NCBI GenBank assembly: GCA_963784425.1
Contig: CAWARM010000006.1
Location: 1-64,000 of the forward strand
DNA from: SHZL01 sp963784425
Lineage (GTDB): Bacteria > Pseudomonadota > Gammaproteobacteria > Xanthomonadales > SZUA-36
Reading direction: 5' to 3'
Length of the DNA: 64,000 nt
The notes under the pieces are model-generated. The model worked only from the letters and a program-made list of their open reading frames with translations. It did not search any database and was not told where the DNA came from. This document shows, in pieces, positions 43,450 to 52,686 of the stretch. Position numbers and translations under genes: made by a program. Each line of letters starts with the position of its first letter. The first letter of the stretch is position 1.

Positions 43450-44424
43450 ATGCGGCAAGTGACTCTTTCAACGGAATTCTGGGAAATGAAAATCCCGTTC
43501 CGGATTACCGGCTATACCTTCACTGGGGCTCATTTGCTGCATGTGACAATTTCCGCGGACGGCATTAGTGGCTGCGGTGAAGCTGCCGGGGTTTACTACA
43601 TGGGTGAAACCGGGGACAGCATGCTGGCCCAGGCACAAAGCGTGAAGTCCGCGCTGGAGCACGGAGCAGGGCGCGAAGAGCTGCGCCGCTTGCTGCCGGC
43701 GGGAGGTGCTCGTAACGCCATCGATTGCGCCCTGTGGGATCTTGAAGCAAAGCGCGCGGGCAAAAGTATCTGGCAACTGACCGGCATCAAGCCCGGCGAC
43801 ACAATCAGCGTCAATACCATTGGCATAGGCACGCCGGCAGAGATGGCGAAGGCGGCGAAGTCGCTGGACACGCCCAAGATCAAGGTCAAACTGGATGGGG
43901 AATCTCCCCTGGAACGCATTGCGGCCGTGCGTGCGGCCCGCCCCGATGCCGAGATCGTGGTGGATTGCAACCAGGGCTGGACCTTTGAGCAACTGGTGGA
44001 GCTCGCACCGAAGTTCAAGGCGCTGGGCGTGGCCATGATAGAGCAGCCACTGCCGCGCGGCGGGGACGCAGCGCTGGAAGCTTACGATTCCCCCATTCCC
44101 TTATGTGCTGACGAATCCTGCCTCGACACCAGCGAGTTCGAACAGGCCTCACGGCGCTACCAGATGATCAACATCAAGCTGGACAAGACCGGTGGTTTGA
44201 CCGAAGCGCTGGATCTCGCGCACCTGGCGCAAGCAAAAGGAATCGGCCTGATGGTGGGCAACATGCTGGGAACATCACTGGCGATGGCGCCCGGATTTGT
44301 CATCGCCCAGCTATGCCGGTTTGTTGATCTCGATGGTGCGCTGTTTCTGAAAAAGGACCGGCAACACCCGATGTCCTTTAGGGGTGGCATGGTTTCGCCT
44401 CCCGAGGGGGAGCTGTGGGGATGA
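43450..44424 (+). CDS. enolase-superfamily dipeptide epimerase (L-Ala-D/L-Glu epimerase-like)
   Basis: 324 residues from the ATG at 43450. The muconate-lactonizing fold has the KxK base motif (Lys145, Lys147 in IKVKLD), metal ligands Asp172 (VVDCNQGW), Glu198 (IEQPL) and Asp221 (CADES), and the opposite base Lys243 in NIKLDKTGG. This two-lysine arrangement supports 1,1-proton transfer, as in dipeptide epimerases that recycle murein peptides. It follows the dipeptidase by 34 bases. Exact dipeptide specificity is unknown. Confidence 0.85.
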   Translation: MRQVTLSTEFWEMKIPFRITGYTFTGAHLLHVTISADGISGCGEAAGVYYMGETGDSMLAQAQSVKSALEHGAGREELRRLLPAGGARNAIDCALWDLEAKRAGKSIWQLTGIKPGDTISVNTIGIGTPAEMAKAAKSLDTPKIKVKLDGESPLERIAAVRAARPDAEIVVDCNQGWTFEQLVELAPKFKALGVAMIEQPLPRGGDAALEAYDSPIPLCADESCLDTSEFEQASRRYQMINIKLDKTGGLTEALDLAHLAQAKGIGLMVGNMLGTSLAMAPGFVIAQLCRFVDLDGALFLKKDRQHPMSFRGGMVSPPEGELWG

Positions 44425-45547
44425 TGAATTTTTGAGCGGCTCGACCTTTCAGCGTATCTGGCTTCCCGGCTTTGTGCTGCAGTCGGTGATAATCGGCGGT
44501 GGGTATGCAACGGGTCGTGAACTGGTGGAGTTCTTTCTTTCCTCCGGGCCGGTCGGCGGCCTTCTTGGCATGCTGGCGGCTACGATCATGTTCAGCGTGG
44601 TCTGCGCACTGTGTTTTGAGCTGGCCCGACTGACGCACAGTTACAACTACCGGAGCTTTTTCCAGCAGTTGCTGGGCCGCGGCTGGTTCCTGTTTGAACT
44701 TGCTTACTTTGTCCTCGGCCTCCTCGTCCTCGCCGTGGTGGGGGCTGCGGCCGGTGAACTGACCGGCGCACACCTCGGCATACCCCCCACCGTCGTTACG
44801 GTGATTTTCATGGCGCTGGTGGGCCTGCTGGTGTTTTGGGGTACGGCACTGATCGAAAAGGCCCTGGCTTCCTGGGCGTTTCTGTTGTACGTCACTTACG
44901 TAACGCTGGTGGGGTGTTACCTCTGGCAGCACGGCGATGACCTCATGAGCAATCTGTCCGCGGGGGCTGTGGGTTCTGAATGGTTGCTCAAGGGCGTCAG
45001 GTATGTTGGTTACAATGTCGCCGTCATCCCGGTCATCCTGTTTTGCGTCAGCCACATGACCTCGCGCAAGGACGCATTTACCGCGGGTGTGCTGGCCGGC
45101 CCGCTGGTAATGGCCCCGGCCATCCTGTTCTACCTGGCGATGGCTGCCGCTTACCCTGCAATCCTCGACTCCGCTGTTCCGGCGGATTTCCTGATGCGAG
45201 GGTTGAGCATGCCCTGGCTGATGGTAATTTTCTATATCGTGGTATTCGGTACCCTGGTCGCAACCGGCACCGCGTTCATCCACGCCGTCAACGAGCGCAT
45301 TGATGAGGCTTATCGTGAGAAGAACAGGGAGATGGCCCATTGGCAGCGCTTGACTGTTGCCTCCGTTGCGCTGCTCATTGCCGTTGTGCTGGCGGGCAAG
45401 ATCGGATTGATTGATCTGATTGCCAAAGGGTACGGAACCCTGACCTGGGTGTTTATCGCGGTGTTTTTAGTGCCGCTGTGCACTGTCGGTGTTTGGAAAA
45501 TCCGGCAAGGCAAGGAAAGCGCCGCGCCCGACGGTTCACCCTCCTGA
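44384..45547 (+). CDS. YkvI-like polytopic membrane transporter
   Basis: A hydrophobic protein of up to 387 residues with about 10 predicted membrane helices. The N-terminal FVLQSVIIGGGYATGRELVE resembles the first helix break of APC/LeuT-fold transporters and of the YkvI family. The longest frame starts at 44384 inside the epimerase gene; a TTG at 44432 right after that gene's stop, behind a GGGG stretch, is a reasonable alternative start. Its position in a peptide-processing cluster suggests uptake of an amino acid or dipeptide. Substrate not known. Confidence 0.75.
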   Translation: MAWFRLPRGSCGDDEFLSGSTFQRIWLPGFVLQSVIIGGGYATGRELVEFFLSSGPVGGLLGMLAATIMFSVVCALCFELARLTHSYNYRSFFQQLLGRGWFLFELAYFVLGLLVLAVVGAAAGELTGAHLGIPPTVVTVIFMALVGLLVFWGTALIEKALASWAFLLYVTYVTLVGCYLWQHGDDLMSNLSAGAVGSEWLLKGVRYVGYNVAVIPVILFCVSHMTSRKDAFTAGVLAGPLVMAPAILFYLAMAAAYPAILDSAVPADFLMRGLSMPWLMVIFYIVVFGTLVATGTAFIHAVNERIDEAYREKNREMAHWQRLTVASVALLIAVVLAGKIGLIDLIAKGYGTLTWVFIAVFLVPLCTVGVWKIRQGKESAAPDGSPS

Positions 45548-45592
45548 GTCAAAACTGAATCCAAGCCTGCGAATAAAACACGAGGATTTCTC

Positions 45593-47170
45593 ATGTCACG
45601 AATCTCCCTGTTCTTGTCCCGCTCCATCCTGGCCATTGCCGCATCTGTCATCGTTGCCGGTTCAGTTTTCGCGGCCCCTTCAGAAAAATCGATCAAACAG
45701 TCCATGCAGCGCACACTGGAAACGTTCCAGGTGCCTGGCATGTCGGTCTCGGTGGTGCGTGACGGCGCCATTTATTTTTCCGGCGGGGCGGGCATCCTTG
45801 AAGTCGGCAAGGACGCCAGGGTGGATGACCAGACCCTGTTCCAGATCGGATCGGTGTCCAAGGCCTTCACGGCGGCCACCCTGGCGCTGCTGGCCGACGA
45901 AGGAAAGCTTTCCTTTGATGACCGGGTCATCGACTACCTGCCCGAATTTCGCATGTACGATGCCTGGGTGACGCGCGAATTCACCATCCGCGACCTGCTC
46001 ACGCATCGTAGTGGCTTGCCCATCGGCGCCGGCGACCTGCTGATGTTTCCCGAAGGCAAGACCACGCGGGATGAGGTCATCCACGCGATGCGCTATCTCA
46101 AGCCCAGCAGCAGTTTCCGCTACCACTTCGATTACGACAACATGCTTTACATCATCGCCGGGGAAGTGGTGGCCAGGGTTTCCGGCATGCCCTTCGAGGA
46201 TTTTCTGGAGCAGCGCCTGCTCGCGCCGCTGGGGATGCAGGACTGCAGCGCCACTCTGGACCGCGCTCCCGCGCAGGCCAGCAAGGCGACCCCGCATGTG
46301 CTGGTGGATGGACAACTGCAAACCACCGGATCGGGTGTGACCAGCCTTATTTCCGCCGCCGGGGGCATTAATTGCAGCGCCCGCAGCATGACGCACTGGA
46401 TGTCGTTCGTGCTCAACAAGGGGCTGACCGCCGAAGGTAAGCAACTCATCAGCGCTGCCCAGTTCGAACAGCTACTGAGCCCGGTGACGCTCCTGCCAAC
46501 GTCCCCCGACATGGCAGAACACGCCGGGGCTTACCTCAGTGCCTATGCCCTGGGCTGGGGCATTTCAACTTTTTACGGGCAGCCGATGGTGTCACACTCC
46601 GGTGGCGTGTGGGGCATGACCACCTACCTCATGCTGCTGCCCAATCAGGGATTGGCCATATTTGCCAGTTGCAACCAGTTATCCGCAGCTCCGCGCGCCA
46701 TCGTCATCCAGCTGGCTGACCAATTCCTGGCCGGCACTTCGAAGCTCGCCGGCCAGGACTGGATTGCACTCATCAGCAAGGTGTCCCAGGGGCGTCAGGA
46801 CGAGGCGGCAAAAGTAGTGGCCGCGGCGGAGGCTGCACGTGCAACGGACACCAGGCCCAGCCTGCCACTGGACGCGTATGCCGGAACCTATCGCGATGAC
46901 TGGTATGGCGACATTCACATCGAGTTGGATAAGGCTGGTAGCCTGCGTTTTCATTCCGACCGGAACGAGCCATTGAACGGGCCACTGGAGCATTTTCAGT
47001 ACGACACATTCATCGCCCGCTGGACGGACCGCAAGCTGCAGGCCGATGCCTATGTCTCGTTTTCGCTGAGCCCGGAAGGCAAAGTGGAGCGCATCCGCAT
47101 GAAGGCCGTTTCTCCGGCAACGGACTTTTCATTCGACTTCCACGATCTCGACCTCAAGCGGGTGGAATAA
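45593..47170 (+). CDS. exported class C beta-lactamase-fold serine hydrolase
   Basis: 525 residues. A signal peptide (ILAIAASVIVAGSVFA) precedes the catalytic domain with SxxK at Ser87-Lys90 (GSVSKAF), YxN at Tyr181-Asn183 (DYDNML) and HSGG at 335-338. A C-terminal DUF3471-like beta domain begins near YAGTYRDDWYGDIHI. It is typical of D-aminopeptidase/esterase relatives. It is the second such enzyme in this cluster and lacks the membrane domain of the first. The next gene begins two bases after its stop, so they are co-transcribed. Confidence 0.87.
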   Translation: MSRISLFLSRSILAIAASVIVAGSVFAAPSEKSIKQSMQRTLETFQVPGMSVSVVRDGAIYFSGGAGILEVGKDARVDDQTLFQIGSVSKAFTAATLALLADEGKLSFDDRVIDYLPEFRMYDAWVTREFTIRDLLTHRSGLPIGAGDLLMFPEGKTTRDEVIHAMRYLKPSSSFRYHFDYDNMLYIIAGEVVARVSGMPFEDFLEQRLLAPLGMQDCSATLDRAPAQASKATPHVLVDGQLQTTGSGVTSLISAAGGINCSARSMTHWMSFVLNKGLTAEGKQLISAAQFEQLLSPVTLLPTSPDMAEHAGAYLSAYALGWGISTFYGQPMVSHSGGVWGMTTYLMLLPNQGLAIFASCNQLSAAPRAIVIQLADQFLAGTSKLAGQDWIALISKVSQGRQDEAAKVVAAAEAARATDTRPSLPLDAYAGTYRDDWYGDIHIELDKAGSLRFHSDRNEPLNGPLEHFQYDTFIARWTDRKLQADAYVSFSLSPEGKVERIRMKAVSPATDFSFDFHDLDLKRVE

Positions 47171-47171
47171 A

Positions 47172-48185
47172 GTGCTGGGAGGCATTTTTCGGTGGCTCAA
47201 ACGCATCGGCCTAGGCACAGTGGCTTTGATCGCCATAGCAGTGATTTTCGGATCTGGTTATGAATTTGTTGCTCGCCAGCGCGCGCATACAAACTACCCG
47301 CCCCCGGGGCAAATGGTCGATATCGGCGGGCGCAAAATGCACCTCGATTGCCGCGGAACGGGCTCGCCGACGGTAATCCTGGAATCGGGTCTGGACACAA
47401 ATGGTTCCTTGTCGTGGGACAAAGTCCAGGACGAAATCGCCCAGCTGACACGTACCTGTTCCTATGATCGCGCCGGCGTGATGTGGAGCGAACCCAAGGC
47501 GGAACCCCAGGATGCCGACGGCGTGGTTGCAGACCTGCACGCAACCCTCGTTGCGGCGGGAATTACCGGTCCCCTGGTCATGGTCTGTCATTCCCTGGGC
47601 GGTCCGTACATCATGAACTACACCAGGAAGTATGGTGATGAAGTGAAGGGCCTGGTATTTGTCGATTGCTCCCACCCGGATCAGCTAAGCAGGTTGCCGC
47701 CAAAGATTGCCGCTACCACCAGGATACCCGTGCTGTACAAAGTGCTGTCGGCACTTTCCTGGACCGGCATTTTTCGGGTTCTTCCCGGCGAGACTGTTCC
47801 CGGCATGCCCGAACGCATCAAGCCCATCGGCAAGGCATACCTGGGGGAAACGTTTGGTGGCAGCATGAAAGAAATGGAAAGTATCGAAGCGACGCTCAGA
47901 CAAGGTGGTGAGCTGCGCACGCTGGGTGATCGGCCACTCGTCGTACTGGCGGCCATGAGTCCTATCCCCGAAGACATGTTGACGCCCATGAACCTGACGC
48001 CGCAGGACGGCCTGGAATTTCTTGCCGCGTGGGAAATCCTTGCAGCCGACGAAGCCTCGTGGTCCACGCGGTCCCGTCAGCAAAGCGTACCGGACTCGCT
48101 GCACTACATCCAGTTTCAGCGCCCTGATCTCGTTATCCAGGCGGTTACCGAAGTGGTAAAGGTGCGAGCCGAAACAGTGAACTGA
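47172..48185 (+). CDS. alpha/beta hydrolase, membrane-anchored
   Basis: 337 residues starting at GTG 47172, directly after the serine hydrolase. A single N-terminal helix (LGTVALIAIAVIFGSGYEFV) anchors it. The hydrolase domain has the oxyanion region ESGLDTNGSLSWD and nucleophile elbow CHSLGG (Ser141). The His/Asp partners cannot be placed with certainty; the expected late His may be the one in DSLHYIQF. The family includes proline iminopeptidase-like and esterase members, in keeping with a peptide cluster. Confidence 0.8.
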   Translation: MLGGIFRWLKRIGLGTVALIAIAVIFGSGYEFVARQRAHTNYPPPGQMVDIGGRKMHLDCRGTGSPTVILESGLDTNGSLSWDKVQDEIAQLTRTCSYDRAGVMWSEPKAEPQDADGVVADLHATLVAAGITGPLVMVCHSLGGPYIMNYTRKYGDEVKGLVFVDCSHPDQLSRLPPKIAATTRIPVLYKVLSALSWTGIFRVLPGETVPGMPERIKPIGKAYLGETFGGSMKEMESIEATLRQGGELRTLGDRPLVVLAAMSPIPEDMLTPMNLTPQDGLEFLAAWEILAADEASWSTRSRQQSVPDSLHYIQFQRPDLVIQAVTEVVKVRAETVN

Positions 48186-48300
48186 CCCGCGATACGGACA
48201 CGAGTTAGCGTCGTGGAGGGGAGGAATTAGTGAAGCGCGGCAAGGTGCGCTGTTTGAGTTATTGATAATTGTGACCTGGTCAGAAGCCAGATTAATGATA

Positions 48301-48325
48301 ATGTGTCCTTGACATAAGGACACAT
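48301..48325. promoter_or_regulatory. 10-bp perfect inverted repeat upstream of the DUF4143 ATPase
   Basis: ATGTGTCCTT at 48301-48310 and AAGGACACAT at 48316-48325 flank a five-base loop. No U-run follows on either strand, so a protein-binding site or RNA hairpin fits better than a terminator. It lies 57 bases before the best start of the ATPase gene, in an otherwise featureless 187-base gap. Confidence 0.4.
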
Positions 48326-48381
48326 ACGCTCTACGTACAGCATGAGCCTGCACCTGTCTTAGCGAGAAATTAAATGCTGCG

Positions 48382-49675
48382 TTGGTGGGGGCGGCTCCGC
48401 GCGCACTCACGCGCCGGGATGCCCGGCTGCCTGAGATAGCCGGCAAGGCGCATGCCGTCATCGGCATGCGCCGCGCGGGAAAGACCACATTTCTCCACCA
48501 GTTGCTCGCTGAACGCCGCGTCATGCTACCGTCCGAGCGGGCGTTTTACCTCAGCTTTGATGATGACCGACTGGCCGGCCTTGAACTGGAGCAACTCGGC
48601 TTCCTGCTTGAAGAGTACTACCGGCGTTACCCCGCGCTACGCGGGCGCGAAACGGTGTATTGGTTTCTTGACGAGATCCAGCTCGTGTCCGGCTGGGAGC
48701 GCTTCGTCCGGCGGGTCATGGACTCGGAGAAAGTTGAGTTCGTTGTCTCCGGCTCCTCGGCTCGGATGCTCTCGCGCGAAGTTCATACCTCCTTGCGCGG
48801 CCGCGGAATGGCTACGGTCATCCGCCCCTACAGTTTTCGAGAATTCCTGCGCCACCGCAGCCAGGAACCCTTGAAGGAACCCCGCCGCTGGACGTCGGCT
48901 GAGCGGTCGTTCATCGAGAAGTGCTTTCGTGAGTATCTCGTCGAGGGTGGGTTTCCGGAAGTGCAGGGAGTTACAGCGACGTTGCGCATCGAGCTGCTGC
49001 AGGGCTATGTGGACACGGTACTGTTCCGCGACGTGGTGGAGCGCTACGGTGTGACGCAGGTGGCAGCTCTGCGCTGGCTGGTGCGACAGTGCCTGCGCAA
49101 CCCGGCCGGGAGTTTCAGCGCTCATCGACTGCATCAGGACCTGAAGGCCCAGGGGCTCGGTGTGGCGAAGGATGCCGTGCATGCCATGCTCGGCCATCTA
49201 CAGGATGCCTTTCTCCTGAGCGCGGTGCCCCTTGCTACAGATTCGGAACGTCAGCGCAATTCGAACCCACGCAAGTTGTATCCTGCAGACCCCGGTTTCA
49301 TCAAGGCTTTCGACGCAAGCGGTCGAGCAAACCTGGGTCACGCTTTGGAGACTGTCGTCTTCAACGAACTGGAGAGACGCGGCGCCGATGTCGCTTACGT
49401 CAAGACGGGCGATGGCCTGGAGGTAGACTTCTTCGTGCGTCGACCGGCCGCCTGCGAAGAGCTGACCAGGTCCGCGCCGATGGCGTTGCGAGACGCGTTC
49501 GCGCGAGCTGCGGGCTCTCACTGCAGCCGCTGAGGACCATCCGCGGGCGAAACGGAAGCTATTGTTGCTCGACCGAGACGCGCTCGCGCAGACCGATATG
49601 CCCGGAATCAAGGTATTGACCGTCTGCGAGTGGCTGCTCGCGATGCGGATCAAGATGAAAGTAAATAATTATTGA
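48382..49675 (+). pseudogene. AAA_14/DUF4143 ATPase, frameshifted near the C-terminus
   Basis: The main frame (48382-49533) holds a P-loop (GMRRAGKTTF), a Walker B (VYWFLDEIQ), SGSSARMLS and the DUF4143 domain up to GLEVDFFVRRP. After about 49490 the family sequence continues in another frame (RELRALTAAAEDHPRAKRK, LLLLDRDALAQ, PGIKVLTVCEWLLAMR) to the TGA at 49673-49675. The N-terminus is also doubtful: the best start is TTG 48382, while the likely native beginning (ATG 48374, MLRWWGRLRAHSR) is out of frame. Such ATPases are common, mobile-looking orphan genes of unknown role. The C-terminal reading overlaps the convergent SDR stop by a few bases. Confidence 0.6.
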
Positions 49676-50436
49676 ATGGTCAGGGCATTGTCCAGCATCA
49701 GCTCGGTCCCGTTCATGAAGCGGGATTCATCGCTGGCGAGGTAAAGCACCAGGTTGGCCACATCCAGCGGACGCCCGATGCCCACCGTGTTCGCCGCATC
49801 CGGACTGTCGGGATCGGGCACGTCCATGCCCAGTGTTCCAAAGGAAGCGCGCACCATGGGAGTATCAATCGCACCTGCATGGATGGAATTGCAGCGAATC
49901 TTGTAGCCGTGCATCTGGCAATGGATGGCAATCGTCTTGGTCATGCTGCGCACCGCGCCCTTGGCGGCCGAATACGCGAAAAACACCGGGTAGCCGAGGT
50001 GTGATGCGACGGACGACATGTTGATGATGGATCCTCCGCCACGGCGCTTCATGGCAGGTATTGCAGTCTTGCAGCCGAGGAAAACCCCTTCGTTCATGAT
50101 GGAGTTGCTCAGGCGGAATTGTTCCAGAGTGGTATCTTCGATGGTGGCTACCAGGGCTATGCCGGCATTGTTCACCAGTACATCCAGTCCACCGAATTCG
50201 GATTCAACGGCATCAATGATTTCCTGCCACCTTGCTGCATCCGTGACGTCGTGCTGGTAAAACCGGGTGGGGTTTCCGGTGGCGCTGCTGATTTCTTTGG
50301 CCACTGCCAGCCCCGCCTTATCGATGTCGGTAAGCACCACCGTGGCGCCTTCTTCGGATAACCTTCGGGCATCGGCCTTTCCCAATCCGGAGGCAGCACC
50401 GGTAATGAGAGCTACTTTCCCAGTCATACGTCCCAT
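49669..50436 (-). CDS. short-chain dehydrogenase (hydroxysteroid/cyclic alcohol type)
   Basis: 255 residues. TGAASGLG lies at 12-19 and Asp37 in VVLTDIDK favours NAD. NNAG is at 89-92, the catalytic Ser is in INMSSVASH, with Tyr155 and Lys159 in AYSAAKG. The motif pattern resembles 3-alpha/20-beta-hydroxysteroid and cyclopentanol dehydrogenases. It starts at ATG 50436 with GGAG upstream and is divergent from a TetR gene, which probably regulates it through the palindrome between them. The substrate is likely a cyclic or bulky secondary alcohol, by inference. Confidence 0.87.
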   Translation of the reverse strand: MGRMTGKVALITGAASGLGKADARRLSEEGATVVLTDIDKAGLAVAKEISSATGNPTRFYQHDVTDAARWQEIIDAVESEFGGLDVLVNNAGIALVATIEDTTLEQFRLSNSIMNEGVFLGCKTAIPAMKRRGGGSIINMSSVASHLGYPVFFAYSAAKGAVRSMTKTIAIHCQMHGYKIRCNSIHAGAIDTPMVRASFGTLGMDVPDPDSPDAANTVGIGRPLDVANLVLYLASDESRFMNGTELMLDNALTIQ

Positions 50437-50472
50437 TCATTTCTCCAGCAGGGTTGGACAGAGGACCTCATC

Positions 50473-50496
50473 GTAACAAGCACATCTGTTGGTTAC
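50473..50496. promoter_or_regulatory. imperfect 24-bp palindrome between the SDR and TetR genes
   Basis: GTAAC at 50473-50477 and GTTAC at 50492-50496 bound a 24-base dyad with 9 of 12 positions symmetric. It lies in the 147-base divergent region, where a TetR operator is expected. No clear -10/-35 pair was assigned. Confidence 0.4.
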
Positions 50497-50583
50497 AATC
50501 AGCAGTGATTTTTTTGTTCGGTTTTGCGGTAGACTGGTGTTTGTTGTTGCCAGTGTTCGGCCTGATGCGAACGTGATGAATTC

Positions 50584-51279
50584 ATGAGCAAGGAAAAAGC
50601 CAAGCGCCGCACGCCGGCGCAAGACAAGCATGCCGATGCCGCGGGACAGGAAGGCTGGCAGGCCCGCAAGAGCGCTGCTACGCGTGACCAGATCATAAGC
50701 GCCGCCATTCGCTGTATCGTGGATTCCAGCTACTCCAAGGCTACAACCATGAAAATAGCCGAAAGCGCTGGCCTCTCGCGCGGAGCAACGCTGCACCACT
50801 TTCCATCGAAAATGGACATCATCCGGGCGGCCGTGGACTATCTCCATGAAAAGCGTTTGCAGGCGTTTCGGCGATCCATACGGGAAATTCCGCCGGGCGC
50901 TGACATGGTTCACCTCGCCGTTCATTCCTACTGGGCACACGTAAACCACCCGATTTTCGTAGCATTCATTGAGCTGTCGGTGGCGGCCCGCACGGATCCG
51001 GAATTACGCGAGATTTTGCGCCCGGCACAACTGGCCTTTGATCATGAGTGGTACACCACGGCGCGTGAAGTATTTCCCGAATGGCAATCGGACCCCAAGG
51101 CGTTTGATCTCGCTTTGAACCTGACCCAGCAACTCATGGAAGGCATGGCCATCAGCTTTTATACCCACGCGCGTGAAGACAACAAGGAGCAACTGCTGGC
51201 CTACCTGGAAGAAAAACTGCGGGAGCTCAAGCCAGCGGTCGGCAAGCCTGCAGAACTTCGGGTGAAGTCAGGAAAATGA
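50584..51279 (+). CDS. TetR-family transcriptional regulator
   Basis: 231 residues. A charged N-terminal tail precedes the helix-turn-helix TTMKIAESAGLSRGATLHHF with PSKMDIIRAAVDYL after it. The C-terminal ligand domain is about 140 residues. It is divergent from the SDR gene and overlaps the cupin gene by four bases (ATGA), so it probably controls both. The ligand is unknown. Confidence 0.87.
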   Translation: MSKEKAKRRTPAQDKHADAAGQEGWQARKSAATRDQIISAAIRCIVDSSYSKATTMKIAESAGLSRGATLHHFPSKMDIIRAAVDYLHEKRLQAFRRSIREIPPGADMVHLAVHSYWAHVNHPIFVAFIELSVAARTDPELREILRPAQLAFDHEWYTTAREVFPEWQSDPKAFDLALNLTQQLMEGMAISFYTHAREDNKEQLLAYLEEKLRELKPAVGKPAELRVKSGK

Positions 51280-51620
51280 ACATCCGTGTTCATCAAGGGT
51301 ATTTCCGCGAGCTGGACCAGGCCGTTGCAGAAATCGAGGCGCAAAAGCTGTACCCGGTAGAAATGCTCGTCCCCCCGGTCAGCAACTCAAGCCACTGGCA
51401 CGATTTCTCCACCCGTATTTACATCCTGGAAGGTGAGCTGACTATCACCGACCATGTGCTCAAACAGGCCTTCACGGCAGGCCCGGGCGCCCTGGTTGAA
51501 GTGCCGCAACGCGTGCTGCATTCAGAGTTTTCCACGCAGGGTTATAAAATCATTGCCGGTATGACGGCTGATCCAGCGGGCCTGAGTGGGCCGATCGACC
51601 TGGATCCTTCCTTGCTATAG
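51276..51620 (+). CDS. small cupin-domain protein
   Basis: 114 residues forming one cupin barrel: VSNSSHWHDFSTRIYILEGE is the first motif, with two His and no clear Glu ligand in the usual place, and the second motif PGALVEVPQRVLHSEF supplies another His. Metal binding is plausible but incomplete. Translationally coupled to the TetR gene. Its stop overlaps the convergent hydrolase stop by a few bases. Function unknown; it may sense or isomerise the SDR substrate. Confidence 0.7.
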   Translation: MNIRVHQGYFRELDQAVAEIEAQKLYPVEMLVPPVSNSSHWHDFSTRIYILEGELTITDHVLKQAFTAGPGALVEVPQRVLHSEFSTQGYKIIAGMTADPAGLSGPIDLDPSLL

Positions 51621-52607
51621 AGACGGTTTCAAGCCAGTGCCTTTCCTGACGAACTCAATGATGTCTTCCACGACGGTCCCATTATTCTCCGGTGACATGA
51701 TATTGCCTGCGATTACGTGGTTGCTCGGATCGGAAGAAGAGGGGATAACGACCAGCTGCTTGTGCGGGCTGTCGATTTCCCCGTAGGCCTCAACAGTCCT
51801 GCCGGTCTCGACAACGGTATCCGCCGGTGAATAAAAAACGAGTAAATCCTGTTCAAGCCGCAGCGGCAGCCTGGTGCGCACGTAGTCGACCAGGCGCATC
51901 ATCTCGATCACGGCATCCATCGGATACGTAGTTGCCCAGTATCTCGCCTGCAATTCGTTGTGCGCCGTCCAGGTCCTGGTGTCGCCCACCAACAGGTAAG
52001 CGAGTTGTGGCCCGCCGGGCCAGGTCAACAGTTCGGCGGATGTGTCCTTGGGTCCAAAATTCGGTGACATGAGGATAATCGAGCTGACCTTTGCAAAAGC
52101 GGGACTGCCCACCATCGCCATGGCCAGCGTTGCGCCGGTGGAGGTGCCCATGACGATGACCCGGTCGCCGATTGCTGCCCCAACGGTTAATGCTTCGGCT
52201 GCATCAGCCAACCAGTCTTCTGCGCGCACATCCTGCAACGCATGCTGTTGCAAGCCATGCCCGGCAAGGCGGGTCTCGAACAGGTTCGCTCCCAATGCGT
52301 CGGCAAGCTCTTCGCCGACTGGGGCGATTTCCTGCCGGGTGGCGGAGAAACCGTGGAGATAAACCAGGGAGTAAGGTGTTTTTGAGTCTTTCCGGCCCTG
52401 GTACCAGGAAATGCGCTTTTCGGTATCGGGAATTATCGCCTCATGCGCGGCGACTTCCCGCTCTTCCTGCGCAAGAAACTCTGTGAGATCACCTTTGATT
52501 TCCGGTGCCTGGGTCTCACTGACCAGTTTTTCCGGTGCGGTCACCACCAGGTAAACCGCCGACACTGCGAGCAGGGCTAAAAAACCGCCCAGAAACCTGC
52601 GCCACAT
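51615..52607 (-). CDS. alpha/beta hydrolase (serine aminopeptidase S33-like), membrane-anchored
   Basis: 330 residues from the ATG at 52607 (MWRRFLGGFLALLAVSAVYL), a single anchor helix; a longer in-frame start at 52658 would read through a strong hairpin. The catalytic elements are LVYLHGFSATRQEIAP, the nucleophile elbow GTSTG (Ser156), YSPADTVV (Asp) and SSDPSNHVIAGN (His). It likely hydrolyses an ester or amide at the periplasmic face of the membrane. It lies between the cupin gene and a TonB receptor, on the receptor's strand. Confidence 0.83.
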   Translation of the reverse strand: MWRRFLGGFLALLAVSAVYLVVTAPEKLVSETQAPEIKGDLTEFLAQEEREVAAHEAIIPDTEKRISWYQGRKDSKTPYSLVYLHGFSATRQEIAPVGEELADALGANLFETRLAGHGLQQHALQDVRAEDWLADAAEALTVGAAIGDRVIVMGTSTGATLAMAMVGSPAFAKVSSIILMSPNFGPKDTSAELLTWPGGPQLAYLLVGDTRTWTAHNELQARYWATTYPMDAVIEMMRLVDYVRTRLPLRLEQDLLVFYSPADTVVETGRTVEAYGEIDSPHKQLVVIPSSSDPSNHVIAGNIMSPENNGTVVEDIIEFVRKGTGLKPSL

Positions 52608-52625
52608 GCTGGTTACCCTGGATCG

Positions 52626-52649
52626 CCTGGCCGGCAACGGCCGGCCAGG
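52626..52649 (-). terminator. strong GC hairpin between TonB receptor and hydrolase genes
   Basis: CCTGGCCGG and CCGGCCAGG pair across a six-base loop, 38 bases beyond the receptor stop. The minus strand lacks a U-run after it, so it may only pause transcription; a short TTTA follows on the plus strand. It supports the downstream ATG at 52607 as the hydrolase start. Confidence 0.45.
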
Positions 52650-52686
52650 TTTATCCATCTTCTGCTATGCGTCAAACACGTGCCAA

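Noticed and set aside
40321..47170. Beta-lactamase-fold genes considered as antibiotic resistance genes
   Set aside because: Both have extra C-terminal domains and sit with dipeptidase and epimerase genes; they look like peptidase/esterase relatives, and nothing indicates resistance.
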